Shown one piece after another: positions 9,296-19,279 of a stretch of 64,000 bases of DNA; within the stretch, counting starts at the first letter, position 1, and each line of letters starts with the position of its first letter. The translations under genes were made by a program, and so were the position numbers. The notes under the pieces were generated by a model that was given only the letters and a program-made list of their open reading frames with translations, made no database searches and had not been told where the DNA came from. The stretch is from Burkholderiales bacterium (lineage in GTDB: Bacteria > Pseudomonadota > Gammaproteobacteria > Burkholderiales > Burkholderiaceae_C), in contig JACPOI010000057.1 of assembly GCA_016185015.1 (NCBI GenBank), positions 110,971 through 174,970 of the forward strand, written 5' to 3'.

Positions 9296-9943
9296 TCATT
9301 TCACGATGGTGTCGGCGCGCGGCACGCTGCTGTCGAGCAGGCGGATGGGGGCAGCATGGCCGGGCCGGCAACCCGTCACCCCCTCGAAAACGGCCGCGAT
9401 GCGCTGGAAATCGGCGGTTTCGTCCCCGCTGAGGCGGATGAAGTCAGTCACCTTCACTTCGCGCAGGCGGTAGTCCACGCGCACCAGGCCCAGCGGCATA
9501 CCGGCCTGCACCGCCACGCGGTAAAAGCCGCTGCGCCAGCCGGGAATGTATTTGCGCGTGCCCTCCGGGGCCAGTGCCAGCCAGAAATACTCACCACGCT
9601 CGCGCGCCGCCTGCATCCGGGCCACGGTGTCGCCCACCAGGCCCTGGGATGAGGTCCGCTCCACCGGCACCCCACCGAGCCAGCGCATCCAGTGTCCGAA
9701 CAGCGGAAAACGGAACAGGCTGTCCTTGCCCCAGAAACGCACTGGAATGCCCAGGGCCCATTTGACGACCAGCAGGTTCACGAAATCCCAGTTGCTGGTG
9801 TGCGGATAGACCGCCAGCACGCCCTGCTGGGCCGGCAGGCCCTCGAACAACACGCGCCAGCCCATGCGGCGCAGCAGCCAGCGCGCCACGGCGCTGCCGC
9901 GAAACTGCACCGGATAAGGCGGCGGATAGTCGTTCTGGCGCAT
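9296..9943 (-). CDS. PlsC-type lysophospholipid acyltransferase family protein
   Basis: A 215-residue acyltransferase-like protein. It has the H-x4-D catalytic motif (HTSNWDF, about residues 48-54) and the acyl-acceptor-binding PEGTR motif (about 126-130), both diagnostic of the PlsC/LPLAT fold. [35 protein letters not shown] lies between them and matches the glycerol-3-phosphate-binding block. It is probably a peripheral membrane enzyme acting on 1-acylglycerol-3-phosphate or a related lipid. It is shorter than typical PlsC, and small members of this fold are common in Burkholderiales. It sits between purD and hemF with gaps of 11 and 4 bases. Confidence 0.85.
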   Translation of the reverse strand: MRQNDYPPPYPVQFRGSAVARWLLRRMGWRVLFEGLPAQQGVLAVYPHTSNWDFVNLLVVKWALGIPVRFWGKDSLFRFPLFGHWMRWLGGVPVERTSSQGLVGDTVARMQAARERGEYFWLALAPEGTRKYIPGWRSGFYRVAVQAGMPLGLVRVDYRLREVKVTDFIRLSGDETADFQRIAAVFEGVTGCRPGHAAPIRLLDSSVPRADTIVK

Positions 9944-9954
9944 GCGGGAAACGC

Positions 9955-11235
9955 TCAGCCCTTGATGGCGCGGTAGCCGATGTCGCGGCGGAACTGCATG
10001 CCGTCGAACCGGATGCCCTGGAGCAACTCATAAGCGCGCTGCTGTGCCTGCTTGGTCGTGTCGCCCAGCGCTGTCACGCACAGCACCCGGCCGCCGGTCA
10101 CCTGCACCTGGCCGTCCTTCAGCGTGGTACCGGCATGGAAGACCACCCCCTCGTCGCTGTCGACCGGCAGGCCGGTGATGACATCGCCCCTGCGCGGATT
10201 CATGGGGTAACCGTGGGCGGCCATCACCACGCCCAGCGCGATGCGGCGGTCCCAGTCGAGTTCGACTTGGTCGAGCTTGCCATCGGTGGCCGCCAGCATG
10301 ACGTCCACCAGGTCGGTCTTGAGGCGCATCATGATGGGTTGGGTCTCGGGGTCGCCCATGCGGCAGTTGAATTCCAGGGTTTTGGGGGCGCCACTGCCGT
10401 CGATCATCAGGCCCGCATAGAGGAAGCCAGTGTAGGGAATGCCGTCCTTCTCCATACCCTTGATGGTGGGGAGGATGATCTCACGCATGGCGCGGGCATG
10501 CACGGCGGGCGTGACCACGGGTGCGGGCGAATAGGCGCCCATGCCACCGGTATTCGGCCCCTGGTCAGCGTCCAGCAGGCGCTTGTGGTCCTGGCTGGTG
10601 GCCAGCGCCACCACGTTCTTGCCGTCGCACAGCACGATGAAGCTGGCTTCCTCGCCCTGCAGGAACTCCTCGATCACGACGCGCGCGCCACCCTCGTTGT
10701 GGCTCACGCCCAGCTTGTTGTCCAGCAGCATGAAGTCGATGGCCTCATGCGCCTCGGCTTTGTCCATGGCGACGACCACACCCTTGCCTGCTGCCAGGCC
10801 GTCGGCCTTCACCACGATGGGCGCGCCCATCTTGTCCACATACGCGTGCGCTGCCGCGGCGTCGGAGAAAGTGTCGTACTCGGCCGTGGGTATGCCGTGG
10901 CGCTTCATGAAGGCCTTGGAGAAAGCCTTGGAGCTTTCCAGCTGGGCTGCCGCCTTGGTGGGGCCGAACACACGCAGGCCGTGCGCGCGGAACTCGTCCA
11001 CCACGCCGGCGGCCAGTGGCGCCTCAGGGCCGACCACGGTCAGGCCGATCTTCTCGGCCAAGGCCCAGGCACGCAGTTCCTGCACATCGGTGATAGGCAC
11101 GTTCTCCAGCCGCTTGTCGCGTGCCGTGCCACCGTTGCCAGGCGCCACGTAGATTGTCTGCACCTTGGGAGACTGGGCCAGTTTCCAGGCCAACGCGTGT
11201 TCCCGGCCGCCGCCACCTATCACTAAAACTTTCAT
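9955..11235 (-). CDS. purD: Phosphoribosylamine-glycine ligase
   Basis: A 426-residue GAR synthetase, second step of purine synthesis (phosphoribosylamine + glycine + ATP). The N-terminal MKVLVIGGGGREHALAWKL is the family signature. The ATP-grasp domain holds IVVKADGLAAGKGVVVA and EEFLQGEEASFIVLCDG, and LEFNCRMGDPETQ carries the metal-binding Glu and Asn residues. Length and domain order are normal. It starts 67 bases downstream of yebC on the same strand. Confidence 0.98.
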   Translation of the reverse strand: MKVLVIGGGGREHALAWKLAQSPKVQTIYVAPGNGGTARDKRLENVPITDVQELRAWALAEKIGLTVVGPEAPLAAGVVDEFRAHGLRVFGPTKAAAQLESSKAFSKAFMKRHGIPTAEYDTFSDAAAAHAYVDKMGAPIVVKADGLAAGKGVVVAMDKAEAHEAIDFMLLDNKLGVSHNEGGARVVIEEFLQGEEASFIVLCDGKNVVALATSQDHKRLLDADQGPNTGGMGAYSPAPVVTPAVHARAMREIILPTIKGMEKDGIPYTGFLYAGLMIDGSGAPKTLEFNCRMGDPETQPIMMRLKTDLVDVMLAATDGKLDQVELDWDRRIALGVVMAAHGYPMNPRRGDVITGLPVDSDEGVVFHAGTTLKDGQVQVTGGRVLCVTALGDTTKQAQQRAYELLQGIRFDGMQFRRDIGYRAIKG

Positions 11236-11302
11236 ATCAATCCAAATCCTTGCTTGCCGCGTCTACGCCGGCGAACTGCCCCGCTACGCGCGAGGGCACG
11301 TC

Positions 11303-12022
11303 TTAAAGTGCAGCGTTGTGATAGACCTCCTGGACGTCGTCCAGGTCTTCCAGCACATCCAGCAGTTTCTGCATCTTCGCAGCGTCATCGCCGATAAGTT
11401 CAATGGTGTTCTCGGGGCGCATGGTCACACCGGCCACCTCGGCCTTGAGGCCGGCGGCTTCCAGTGCGTTCTTCACCGCCTCGAAATCGTGGGGCGTGGT
11501 CAACACCTCGATGGCGCCGTCGTCATCACTCACCACATCCTCGGCGCCAGCCTCCAGCGCCACCTCCATGACCTTGTCCTCGGAGGTGCCCGGGGCAAAG
11601 ATCAGCTGGCCGCAGTGCTTGAACTGGAAGGCCACCGAGCCTTCGGTGCCCATATTGCCGCCCTGCTTGCTAAACGCGTGGCGTACCTCGGCCACGGTGC
11701 GCACGCGGTTGTCGGTCATGGTGTCGACGATGATGGCCGCACCGCCGATGCCATAGCCCTCGTAGCGGATTTCCTCGTAAGTCACGCCTTCCTGGTTGCC
11801 AGTGGCCTTGTCGATGTTGTACTTGACGCGGTCGGCCGGCATATTGGCTGCCTTGGCCTTGTCGATGGCCAGGCGCAGGCGCGGGTTGGCGGCCGGGTCG
11901 CCGCCACCGGCGCGCGCCGCCACGGTGATTTCACGGACGATGCGGGTCCAGATCTTGCCGCGCTTTTCGTCCTGCCGCCCCTTGCGGTGTTGGATATTGG
12001 CCCATTTACTGTGTCCAGCCAC
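11303..12022 (-). CDS. yebC: YebC/PmpR family protein (TACO1 homologue)
   Basis: A 239-residue YebC-family protein starting [22 protein letters not shown], the invariant N-terminus of the family. [15 protein letters not shown] and [16 protein letters not shown] segments follow, and the length is standard. Members are annotated as DNA-binding regulators (PmpR) but the family also includes a translation factor that relieves stalling at proline-rich stretches. The start codon is GTG with GAAGGG 8-10 bases upstream. It is divergent from the ATPase gene at 12082 with a 59-base spacer and heads the long minus-strand operon. Confidence 0.95.
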   Translation of the reverse strand: MAGHSKWANIQHRKGRQDEKRGKIWTRIVREITVAARAGGGDPAANPRLRLAIDKAKAANMPADRVKYNIDKATGNQEGVTYEEIRYEGYGIGGAAIIVDTMTDNRVRTVAEVRHAFSKQGGNMGTEGSVAFQFKHCGQLIFAPGTSEDKVMEVALEAGAEDVVSDDDGAIEVLTTPHDFEAVKNALEAAGLKAEVAGVTMRPENTIELIGDDAAKMQKLLDVLEDLDDVQEVYHNAAL

Positions 12023-12081
12023 GGGGTGCCCTTCAAATTTCGTTACGCTATAGGGAGTGAATTGTACTTTTAGGGATTGAC

Positions 12082-13593
<1,512 letters not shown>

Positions 13594-13649
13594 CCCACGC
13601 GCACGCAGTCCCTTCGCAAGTGATAGATTTCGCCACCAGCTACAGCGAG

Positions 13650-13670
13650 CCAGCGACACACCGTCGCTGG
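13650..13670 (+). other. Short inverted repeat between yjgR and the TIR-like gene
   Basis: CCAGCGAC (13650-13657) and GTCGCTGG (13663-13670) can pair across a 5-base loop. No T-run follows, so it is not a classical terminator. It sits just upstream of the GAAGGAG ribosome-binding site of the next gene and could slow read-through or affect its translation. Confidence 0.4.
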
Positions 13671-13692
13671 CCGCCCTGAAGGAGTTTCCAGC

Positions 13693-14205
13693 GTGGCCAC
13701 CTCTGCCCCCAACCCGCGAACATCCAGCGCTGCCAAAAAGGCCGGCGTGACCAGCCCCCAGGACACGATCGACTGGCGCATCAAGGAGCTGCGCGCGTTC
13801 GACATCTCCCGCATCGGTGACCGCTGGGACCCGAGTCTTGAAAGTCTGAAAAAAGGCGTCAATGACGCGCTGGCCGAGGTCTTTGGCAACAACTCAGCGG
13901 ACTACAAGAAATTCGAGCTGGCAGCGTTCGACGCGACGCTGCCCTCGGACTTCAGCGGCCGCTATTCCAACGAGGAACTGCAGCAGGCGGTCAAGGAAGG
14001 CGTGGAGAACGCCATCCTGAGCTTGAAACGTGTGAAAGTCCTGTTGGCGGAGCGCGCCAAGCAAGCTCCTGCCGCACCCGCACCCGCACCCGCACCCGCA
14101 CCCGCACCCGCACCCGCACCCGCACCCGCACCCGCACCCGCACCCGCACCCGCACCCGCACCCCTGCTCCTGCTCCTGCTCCTGCTCCGACTCCGACTCC
14201 CGTGA
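13693..14205 (+). CDS. N-terminal half of a split TIR-like protein (helical domain plus Pro-Ala linker)
   Basis: The start is GTG at 13693, with AAGGAG about 8 bases upstream. Residues 22-123 (DTIDWRIKELRAFDISRI to LAERAKQ) are a predicted helical domain with a VFGNNSADYKKFE segment. It resembles the N-terminal domain that precedes TIR-like nucleotide-binding domains in many bacterial proteins. From about residue 126 the frame is Ala-Pro repeats encoded by 15 perfect GCACCC units. After the repeat this frame turns into an implausible LLLLLLLLRLRLP run and stops. The natural continuation (APAPAPTPTPVTPAPKP) is in the -1 frame, where the next CDS lies. The stop overlaps the next GTG (GTGA). One full-length gene would encode about 365 residues. 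Confidence 0.75.
   Translation: MATSAPNPRTSSAAKKAGVTSPQDTIDWRIKELRAFDISRIGDRWDPSLESLKKGVNDALAEVFGNNSADYKKFELAAFDATLPSDFSGRYSNEELQQAVKEGVENAILSLKRVKVLLAERAKQAPAAPAPAPAPAPAPAPAPAPAPAPAPAPAPAPLLLLLLLLRLRLP
14074..14163 (+). repeat. Hexanucleotide array (GCACCC)x15
   Basis: Fifteen perfect tandem copies of GCACCC encode (Ala-Pro)15 in the frame of the gene at 13693. They are followed at 14163-14186 by a related CCTGCT array (four copies) that encodes Pro-Ala only in the -1 frame. Because the unit is six bases, gain or loss of copies would change linker length and not reading frame. Confidence 0.97.
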
Positions 14206-14789
14206 CGCCTGCGCCCAAGCCTGCCCCCACGCCTACACCTGCACCGGAACCTGTGCCCATGCCTACCCCAGCCCCCACGCCAGCCCCGGTGCCCATCAAG
14301 GCGCCGGCGCCGCAGCCCACGGTCGAATCCAGTCCCGCCGTCTCAGCATCCCCTGTGAATAACCGCGTCACCGTCGTCAGCCACGATGCGCAGGTCCGCG
14401 ATGCCGCGCTGAGCCTGGTTAGGCAGCTGGGATTGCAGCCCGCGTTCCTGCCAGAGCTGTCAAACCCCAGCGGCGGGGCCTTCTTCAATCGGCTGGAGCA
14501 TCTGGCCGATCTGCAATACGCCATCGTGCTGCTACCGGCCGATGCCCTGGACGCGGCCGCCGGTGGACTCAAGACCCTTTCACCCGGGCTGTTGATGGAG
14601 CTTGGCTTCCTGCTGGGCACCGTGGGTAAGGATCGGGTCTTCTTCCTCGTGCCAGGCCCTGCGGCCAAGCCCCTGCCCTGGGACGGGGTCGCGAGCGTGG
14701 CCATGGATGACGCAGGCCTGTGGCGCCTGCTGCTGGCCCGTGCGATGAAACAGGCCGGGCTGGACGTGGACCTGAACCGCGCGCTCTGA
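14202..14789 (+). CDS. C-terminal half of a split TIR-like nucleotide-binding protein
   Basis: A 195-residue frame. Residues 1-45 are a Pro-Ala/Pro-Thr linker. Residues 55-195 match the CAP12/Pycsar-type TIR-like domain (PF10137 style): RVTVVSHDAQVRDAALSLV, a LGLQPAFL strand, AIVLLPADAL, the diagnostic LMELGFLLGTVGKDRVFFL (130-148) and a C-terminal DDAGLWRLLLARAMKQAGL. Glu133 in MELGF is at the place where family members carry their conserved, probably catalytic, glutamate. Related TIR domains cleave NAD+ when triggered by a second messenger or an infection signal. The listed start is GTG, overlapping the upstream stop (GTGA). The frame is open further upstream through the repeat, so this is either a coupled second cistron or the rest of one frameshifted gene. 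Confidence 0.75.
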   Translation: MTPAPKPAPTPTPAPEPVPMPTPAPTPAPVPIKAPAPQPTVESSPAVSASPVNNRVTVVSHDAQVRDAALSLVRQLGLQPAFLPELSNPSGGAFFNRLEHLADLQYAIVLLPADALDAAAGGLKTLSPGLLMELGFLLGTVGKDRVFFLVPGPAAKPLPWDGVASVAMDDAGLWRLLLARAMKQAGLDVDLNRAL

Positions 14790-14796
14790 TCTCCGC

Positions 14797-14819
14797 GCGC
14801 CAGGTTGCCTGGCGCTTTT
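14797..14819 (+). terminator. Rho-independent terminator after the TIR-like gene
   Basis: GCGCCAGG (14797-14804) pairs with CCTGGCGC (14808-14815) across a TTG loop and is followed by TTTT. It lies 8 bases after the TIR-like stop and before the convergent relA. Confidence 0.8.
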
Positions 14820-14901
14820 GCTTCAAGGCCTTGCTCTATGGGGCGCCGACAGACGTAGATCCCGGCACAGCCTCGACACCAAGGAGGCCTTTCAATAGGC
14901 G

Positions 14902-17130
14902 TTATCGCCTCCGCGCCGTCCTCACCCCCGACAACCCCTCCACCGTAGCCAGCACCTTCCCCAGCCGACCCGAATCCGAAATCTCCACCGTCAGCGTCAT
15001 CCACGCCACGCCCTTGACGGTCTGGGTCTGGGCACCCACGACGTTGAGCTTGTCCTTGGAGAAGACTTCCAGGATGTCGCGCAGCAGGCCCTGGCGGTCG
15101 GCGGCTTCGATGGACACGTCCACCGGGTAGAGCGGCACCTCACCGCCCTTGGGCACGCCCCACTCGACCTCGATCACGCGTTCACCATGTTTTTCCACCA
15201 GCTGGTGCAGGTTGCTGCAGTCGGCGCGGTGCACGCTGACGCCCTTGCCGCGCGTGACAAAACCGCGGATCTCATCCGGTGGCGCGGGTTTGCAGCACTT
15301 GGCGAGTTGCGTGAGCAGGGAGTCGACGCCCACCACCAGCACGCCGCCGCGTGAGCTGCTGCCACCCTTGAATTTCTTGAGCAGGGCCTGCTCGTCGGCC
15401 GGTGCGGGCGGTTCGGCCGGGCGCAGCACGGTCTCGATGCTGCGCAGCGAGAACTCGTCCTTGCCGACGACCTCGAACAGGGCCTCGGCCGAGGCGAAAC
15501 CCAGCTGCGAGGCCAGGTCGTCCAGCTTGATGGCGGTGCGCCCTTCGCGCTGCAGCAGCTTTTCCACCGCCTCGCGGCCGCGTGCGATGGTCTCGTGCGT
15601 GGCCTGGGCGTTGAACCAGGCACGCACCTTGCTGCGCGCACGCGGGCTGACCAGGAAGCCGAGCTCGGTGTTGAGCCAGTCGCGCGAGGGTCCGCCTTCC
15701 TTGGCGGTGACGACTTCCACCGTCTGGCCGTTTTTCAGCGGCGTGTTCAGCGGCACCATGGCGCCATCGATGCGGGCACCGCGGCAGCGGTGGCCCAGAT
15801 TGGTGTGCACGCTGTAGGCGAAGTCCACCGGGGTGGCGCCCTGGGGCAACTCGACGATGGCGGCATCGGGCGTGAGCACGTAGATGCGGTCCTCGAACAC
15901 GCCCTGGGCCTGCTGCGGGCCCGAGAGGTCGCGCTCCCAGGCCAGCAGCTGGCGCAGCACGGCGATCTTGGCGTCGTAGGCGCTGTCGGCCGTCACGCCC
16001 GAGTAGCCCTTGGCGCCGGCCTCCTTGTAGGCCCAGTGCGCGGCCACGCCGTGCTCGGCGTGTTCGTGCATGGCCTGGGTGCGGATCTGGATCTCGATGG
16101 GGCGACCCTCGCCGTCACGCACGATGGTGTGCAGCGACTGGTAGCCGTTGGCTTTCGGCCGGGCGATGTAGTCGTCGAATTCCTCGGTCACGGGCGTGAA
16201 CTGGCTGTGCACCCAGCTCAGCGCCGCATAGCAGTCCGGCACCGAACCGACCACGATGCGCAGCGCACGCACGTCGTAGACGTGGTCGAAGTCCAGCGAC
16301 TTGCCGCGCATCTTCTTGACGATGCTGTAGATGTGCTTCGGTCTTCCCTGCACCTGGGCCGGGATGCCTTGCGTGCGCAGTTCGGTCTCCAGCCGTTCGC
16401 GCAAGCGCAGTACGTAGTCTTCGCGTTCGATACGTTTTTCATCCAGCAGGCGCGCAATCTGCTTGTAGGTGTCGGGCTCCAGGAAACGGAAGGACAGGTC
16501 TTCCATCTCCCACTTGATTTCCCAGATGCCCAGGCGGTTGGCCAGCGGCGCGAACACGTTGAGCGACTCGGCCGCCAGGCCGGGGGGCACTGGCTGCTTG
16601 GTGGCTGCGAAATAGCGCAGCGTCTGCAGGCGCGACGCCAGGCGCAGCAGCACCACGCGCAGGTCACGCGAGAAAGCCAGCAGCATCTTGCGCACGTTCT
16701 CGGTCTGCGCGGCCGCGGTCTGGGCCATGGGCACCGGCGTGCCGGCACGCAGGGCCGCCTGCTGCGCTGCACTGGCCTGGCGCTGCACCTGCACCAGTTT
16801 GGTGGTCTCCACGGCAAGCTCGGCATAACTCTCGCCGAAGGCCTTGGCGATGGTCTCCTGCGGCTTGTTCAGGTGGTTGCTGGTGTAGACCAGGTAGCAG
16901 GCCGCCTGCATGGCCTCGGAACCGCCGATGGACCGAAGGATGGCGGCCACCGCATCGGCATGGGCCAGGGTGTTCTCACCGGTGTCCAGCGCTTCGTTGG
17001 CCAGCAGGGGTTCAGCGAAGGCGCGCGCGCGCGCCAGAGCGTGCGCCTGTTCGGGCAGGCTGTGGGCGGTGGCGGCGATCAGCGGCGAGCGCGCCTCGCC
17101 GCCGGGCAATTCGGACGCGTGGCTTTTCAT
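14902..17130 (-). CDS. relA: GTP pyrophosphokinase RelA
   Basis: A 742-residue long RSH protein. Order: degenerate HD-like domain (about 30-190), (p)ppGpp synthetase domain (about 240-400, with RPKANGYQSLHTIV), TGS domain (about 405-470, RIYVLTPDAAIVELPQGATPVDFAY), a helical/zinc-finger region with AKCCKPAPPDEIRGFVTRGKGVSVHRADC, and a C-terminal ACT/RRM domain. The hydrolase HD pair is missing: the usual LLHDxVED site reads ACYLVYTSNHL here, so this is the synthetase-only RelA type and not bifunctional SpoT. It makes (p)ppGpp on stalled ribosomes. It lies 7 bases after an alpha/beta hydrolase gene. Confidence 0.95.
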   Translation of the reverse strand: MKSHASELPGGEARSPLIAATAHSLPEQAHALARARAFAEPLLANEALDTGENTLAHADAVAAILRSIGGSEAMQAACYLVYTSNHLNKPQETIAKAFGESYAELAVETTKLVQVQRQASAAQQAALRAGTPVPMAQTAAAQTENVRKMLLAFSRDLRVVLLRLASRLQTLRYFAATKQPVPPGLAAESLNVFAPLANRLGIWEIKWEMEDLSFRFLEPDTYKQIARLLDEKRIEREDYVLRLRERLETELRTQGIPAQVQGRPKHIYSIVKKMRGKSLDFDHVYDVRALRIVVGSVPDCYAALSWVHSQFTPVTEEFDDYIARPKANGYQSLHTIVRDGEGRPIEIQIRTQAMHEHAEHGVAAHWAYKEAGAKGYSGVTADSAYDAKIAVLRQLLAWERDLSGPQQAQGVFEDRIYVLTPDAAIVELPQGATPVDFAYSVHTNLGHRCRGARIDGAMVPLNTPLKNGQTVEVVTAKEGGPSRDWLNTELGFLVSPRARSKVRAWFNAQATHETIARGREAVEKLLQREGRTAIKLDDLASQLGFASAEALFEVVGKDEFSLRSIETVLRPAEPPAPADEQALLKKFKGGSSSRGGVLVVGVDSLLTQLAKCCKPAPPDEIRGFVTRGKGVSVHRADCSNLHQLVEKHGERVIEVEWGVPKGGEVPLYPVDVSIEAADRQGLLRDILEVFSKDKLNVVGAQTQTVKGVAWMTLTVEISDSGRLGKVLATVEGLSGVRTARRR

Positions 17131-17137
17131 GCGGGAC

Positions 17138-18034
17138 TCATGCGCCGGCGCTGAGCAGGAAATCGCAGACCGCCTGCACCTGGTCGGCCGCGACCAGGGT
17201 GGGGGCGTGGCCGGCGCCGGGGAATTCGACGAGCTGCGCGTGCGGACCGCGTTGGGTCATGGCCAGGGCCGTTTCGGGCGACAGCAGGTCGGAGTTGGCG
17301 CCGCGCAGCAGCAGCGTGCGGGCGGTGATGGCGTCGTAAAGCTGCCAGAGCGTCTTCTCGCCTTGCGCCGAGTTTTCCTGCGTCAGCCTGCCATAGGGCA
17401 CGGCAATGGCCGGGTCGTAATGCAGCATAAGACCGCTGCAATCGCTGGCGGGTTTGAGCATGGGCCGTGTCAGCGCCAGCCACTGCTCGCGTGTGTGCGG
17501 GCCGAAACCCACGGAGATCAGGCGCAGCGCCTCGGCCGCCTGCTCGACAGAGCTGAAGCGCACCGGTGCGCCCAGGTACTCGCCGATGCGCTGGATGGCC
17601 TGCCAGGAAATGGCCGGGCCCACGTCGTTGAGGACGAGCTTGCGGATCTTGTACGGCAACTGCGGCTGGCCGGCCAGCACCAGGCCGATCAGGCCGCCCA
17701 TGCTGGTGCCGACCCAGTCCAGCGTGACGGGCTTCAATTCGCCCAGCAGCACCAGCATGTCGGCCGCATAGGCGGGGATCTGGTAGCCCATGGGGTCCTT
17801 GAGCCAGTCGCTCTGGCCGCGGCCCGCAACGTCCGGACAGACCACCCGCAGCTGGCCGCCGGCGCGATCGCACAGGGCCTGCGCCAGCACGTCGAAGTCG
17901 CGCCCCTGGCGCGAAAGGCCATGCACGCACATCACCACATGGCTCGCCGTCGGGTTGCCCCACTGCCACCAGGCCATGCGGTGGCCGCCAGCGGCGTCGG
18001 GACAGGTTACGTAGTTCAGCGTAGGCTCGGACAT
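17138..18034 (-). CDS. Alpha/beta hydrolase
   Basis: A 298-residue alpha/beta-hydrolase fold protein. The oxyanion region is VVMCVHGLSRQGRDF, the nucleophile elbow is GTSMGG (Ser about 111), the acid lies near LLLRGANSDLLSPE and the catalytic His is in FPGAGHAPTL near the C-terminus. There is no signal peptide, so it is probably cytosolic. The substrate is unknown; the closest style is esterases or C-C hydrolases of the MhpC/pimeloyl-ACP-esterase-like group. It is probably cotranscribed with relA and is divergent from bdhA. Confidence 0.85.
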   Translation of the reverse strand: MSEPTLNYVTCPDAAGGHRMAWWQWGNPTASHVVMCVHGLSRQGRDFDVLAQALCDRAGGQLRVVCPDVAGRGQSDWLKDPMGYQIPAYAADMLVLLGELKPVTLDWVGTSMGGLIGLVLAGQPQLPYKIRKLVLNDVGPAISWQAIQRIGEYLGAPVRFSSVEQAAEALRLISVGFGPHTREQWLALTRPMLKPASDCSGLMLHYDPAIAVPYGRLTQENSAQGEKTLWQLYDAITARTLLLRGANSDLLSPETALAMTQRGPHAQLVEFPGAGHAPTLVAADQVQAVCDFLLSAGA

Positions 18035-18107
18035 GGTGAAATCAGATCATCGGGTGCACTTGGCATCATCCTAATTCAAACGTAAAGCCTTTATAGGAGA
18101 CATCAGC

Positions 18108-18878
18108 ATGCTCAAAGGAAAAACAGCCCTCGTCACCGGTTCCACCAGCGGCATCGGCCTGGGGATCGCCAAGGCCCTGGCTCGCCAGGGCGCCAACATC
18201 GTGCTCAACGGCTTCGGCGACGTCGAAGGCCCCAAGGCCGAGATCGCTGCGCTGGGTGTCAAGGTGGCCTACCACGGTGCCGACATGAGCAAGCCGGCCG
18301 AGATCGAGGAAATGATGAAGTACGCCGCTGCGCAGTTCGGCCGCGTGGACATCCTGGTCAATAACGCTGGTATCCAGCACGTGGCGCGCATCGAGGACTT
18401 CCCCACCGAACGCTGGGACGCCATCATCGCCATCAACCTGACCAGCGCCTTCCACGCCACACGCCTGGCGCTGCCGGCCATGCAGCAGGCCAACTGGGGC
18501 CGCATCATCAACGTCGCCTCCGCCCACGGCCTGGTGGCCTCGGCCGAGAAGTCGGCCTACGTCGCGTCCAAGCACGGCATCGTGGGCCTGACCAAGGTGA
18601 CCGCCTTGGAAAACGCCACCAGCGGCGTGACCTGCAACGCCATCTGCCCGGGCTGGGTGCTGACCCCGCTGGTGCAGAAGCAGGTGGACGCCAAGGCCGC
18701 CGCGCATAAGGTCTCCAACGAGGAAGCCAAGAAGCTGCTGCTGGGCGAGAAGGAGCCCTCCATGCAGTTCACCACCCCGGATGAACTGGGCGAACTCGCC
18801 GTGTTCTTCTGTTCAGCTGCTGGCAACAATGTGCGTGGGGTGGCTTGGAATATGGATGGGGGATGGGTGGCGCAGTGA
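18108..18878 (+). CDS. bdhA: D-3-hydroxybutyrate dehydrogenase
   Basis: A 256-residue short-chain dehydrogenase that oxidises 3-hydroxybutyrate to acetoacetate with NAD+, a step in polyhydroxybutyrate turnover. It has the cofactor loop TGSTSGIG (10-17), NNAG (85-88) and the catalytic Ser138 and Tyr151-x3-Lys155. The stretches NGFGD, NNAGIQHVARIEDFP and PGWVLTPLVQKQ are typical of this dehydrogenase and not of general SDRs. A TAGGAG ribosome-binding site lies 9-10 bases before the ATG. TTGGCA (18060) and TAAAGC (18083), 17 bases apart, may be a weak promoter. Confidence 0.93.
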   Translation: MLKGKTALVTGSTSGIGLGIAKALARQGANIVLNGFGDVEGPKAEIAALGVKVAYHGADMSKPAEIEEMMKYAAAQFGRVDILVNNAGIQHVARIEDFPTERWDAIIAINLTSAFHATRLALPAMQQANWGRIINVASAHGLVASAEKSAYVASKHGIVGLTKVTALENATSGVTCNAICPGWVLTPLVQKQVDAKAAAHKVSNEEAKKLLLGEKEPSMQFTTPDELGELAVFFCSAAGNNVRGVAWNMDGGWVAQ

Positions 18879-18931
18879 TGCGCTTTTCGACTCTCTCTTC
18901 GGTTGGCTAGATTCCATCTGACGCGGCTTTG

Positions 18932-19090
18932 CCGGGATGTGCCCCCGGCAGGGCAGAAACTTTCTTTTGCTTCGCCAAAGGAAAGTCACCAAAGAAAAAG
19001 CGAGCCGGATTCGTCGACCCTCCGCTGCGCGGCGGGCACGCTGCGTTGCTCGGGACCGGCGGGAAGCGCAGAAACTCGCTGCGCTCAAAC
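18932..19090 (+). repeat. Intergenic repeat, left copy
   Basis: The copy begins at GGGATGTGCCCCCGGCAGGG (within 18934-18953), continues through a hairpin-prone AACTTTCTTTTGCTTCGCC / AAAGTCACCAAAG segment, and ends with AAACTCGCTGCGCTCAAAC at 19072-19090. The same blocks recur in reverse orientation at 19280-19430. The sequence is of a kind I recognise from intergenic regions of Comamonadaceae genomes; that recall is not backed by a search here. Confidence 0.85.
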
Positions 19091-19174
19091 ATCTGCGCTT
19101 CTCTTTCCGCCGCCCCCTGCGCTACTCGCCTCCTCATAGCGGCATAGGGGCCCCAATACCAAAGACCCAAAACA

Positions 19175-19202
19175 ACAAGGACGCGCCATGGCGCGTCCTT
19201 GT
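19175..19202. terminator. Perfect 28-base palindrome, probable bidirectional terminator
   Basis: ACAAGGACGCGCC, AT, then GGCGCGTCCTTGT form a perfect palindrome. On the minus strand it is followed by a T-rich stretch (TGTTTTGGG), which favours termination of the kinase gene transcript. On the plus strand no T-run follows. It sits between the convergent bdhA and kinase genes. Confidence 0.7.
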
Positions 19203-19279
19203 GGAGTTCGGCTGTTTGGTCCCCAATGCCGTGTGGCAGGGCTGAGCAGCGCAGCAGCGGGCGGATCAGGGCGGGCGTT

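Noticed and set aside
14074..14163. The GCACCC array as a CRISPR array
   Set aside because: It is a simple tandem repeat without spacers and lies inside a coding frame.
14074..14163. Classical phase variation by copy-number change of the hexamer
   Set aside because: The unit length is a multiple of three, so gain or loss of copies cannot change the frame. Only a one- or two-base slip at the junction could.
13991..15004. Long minus-strand frame with Arg-Val repeats opposite the TIR-like gene
   Set aside because: It is the mirror of the GCACCC array and of Pro-Ala codons, lacks a plausible composition, and overlaps relA and the TIR-like genes.
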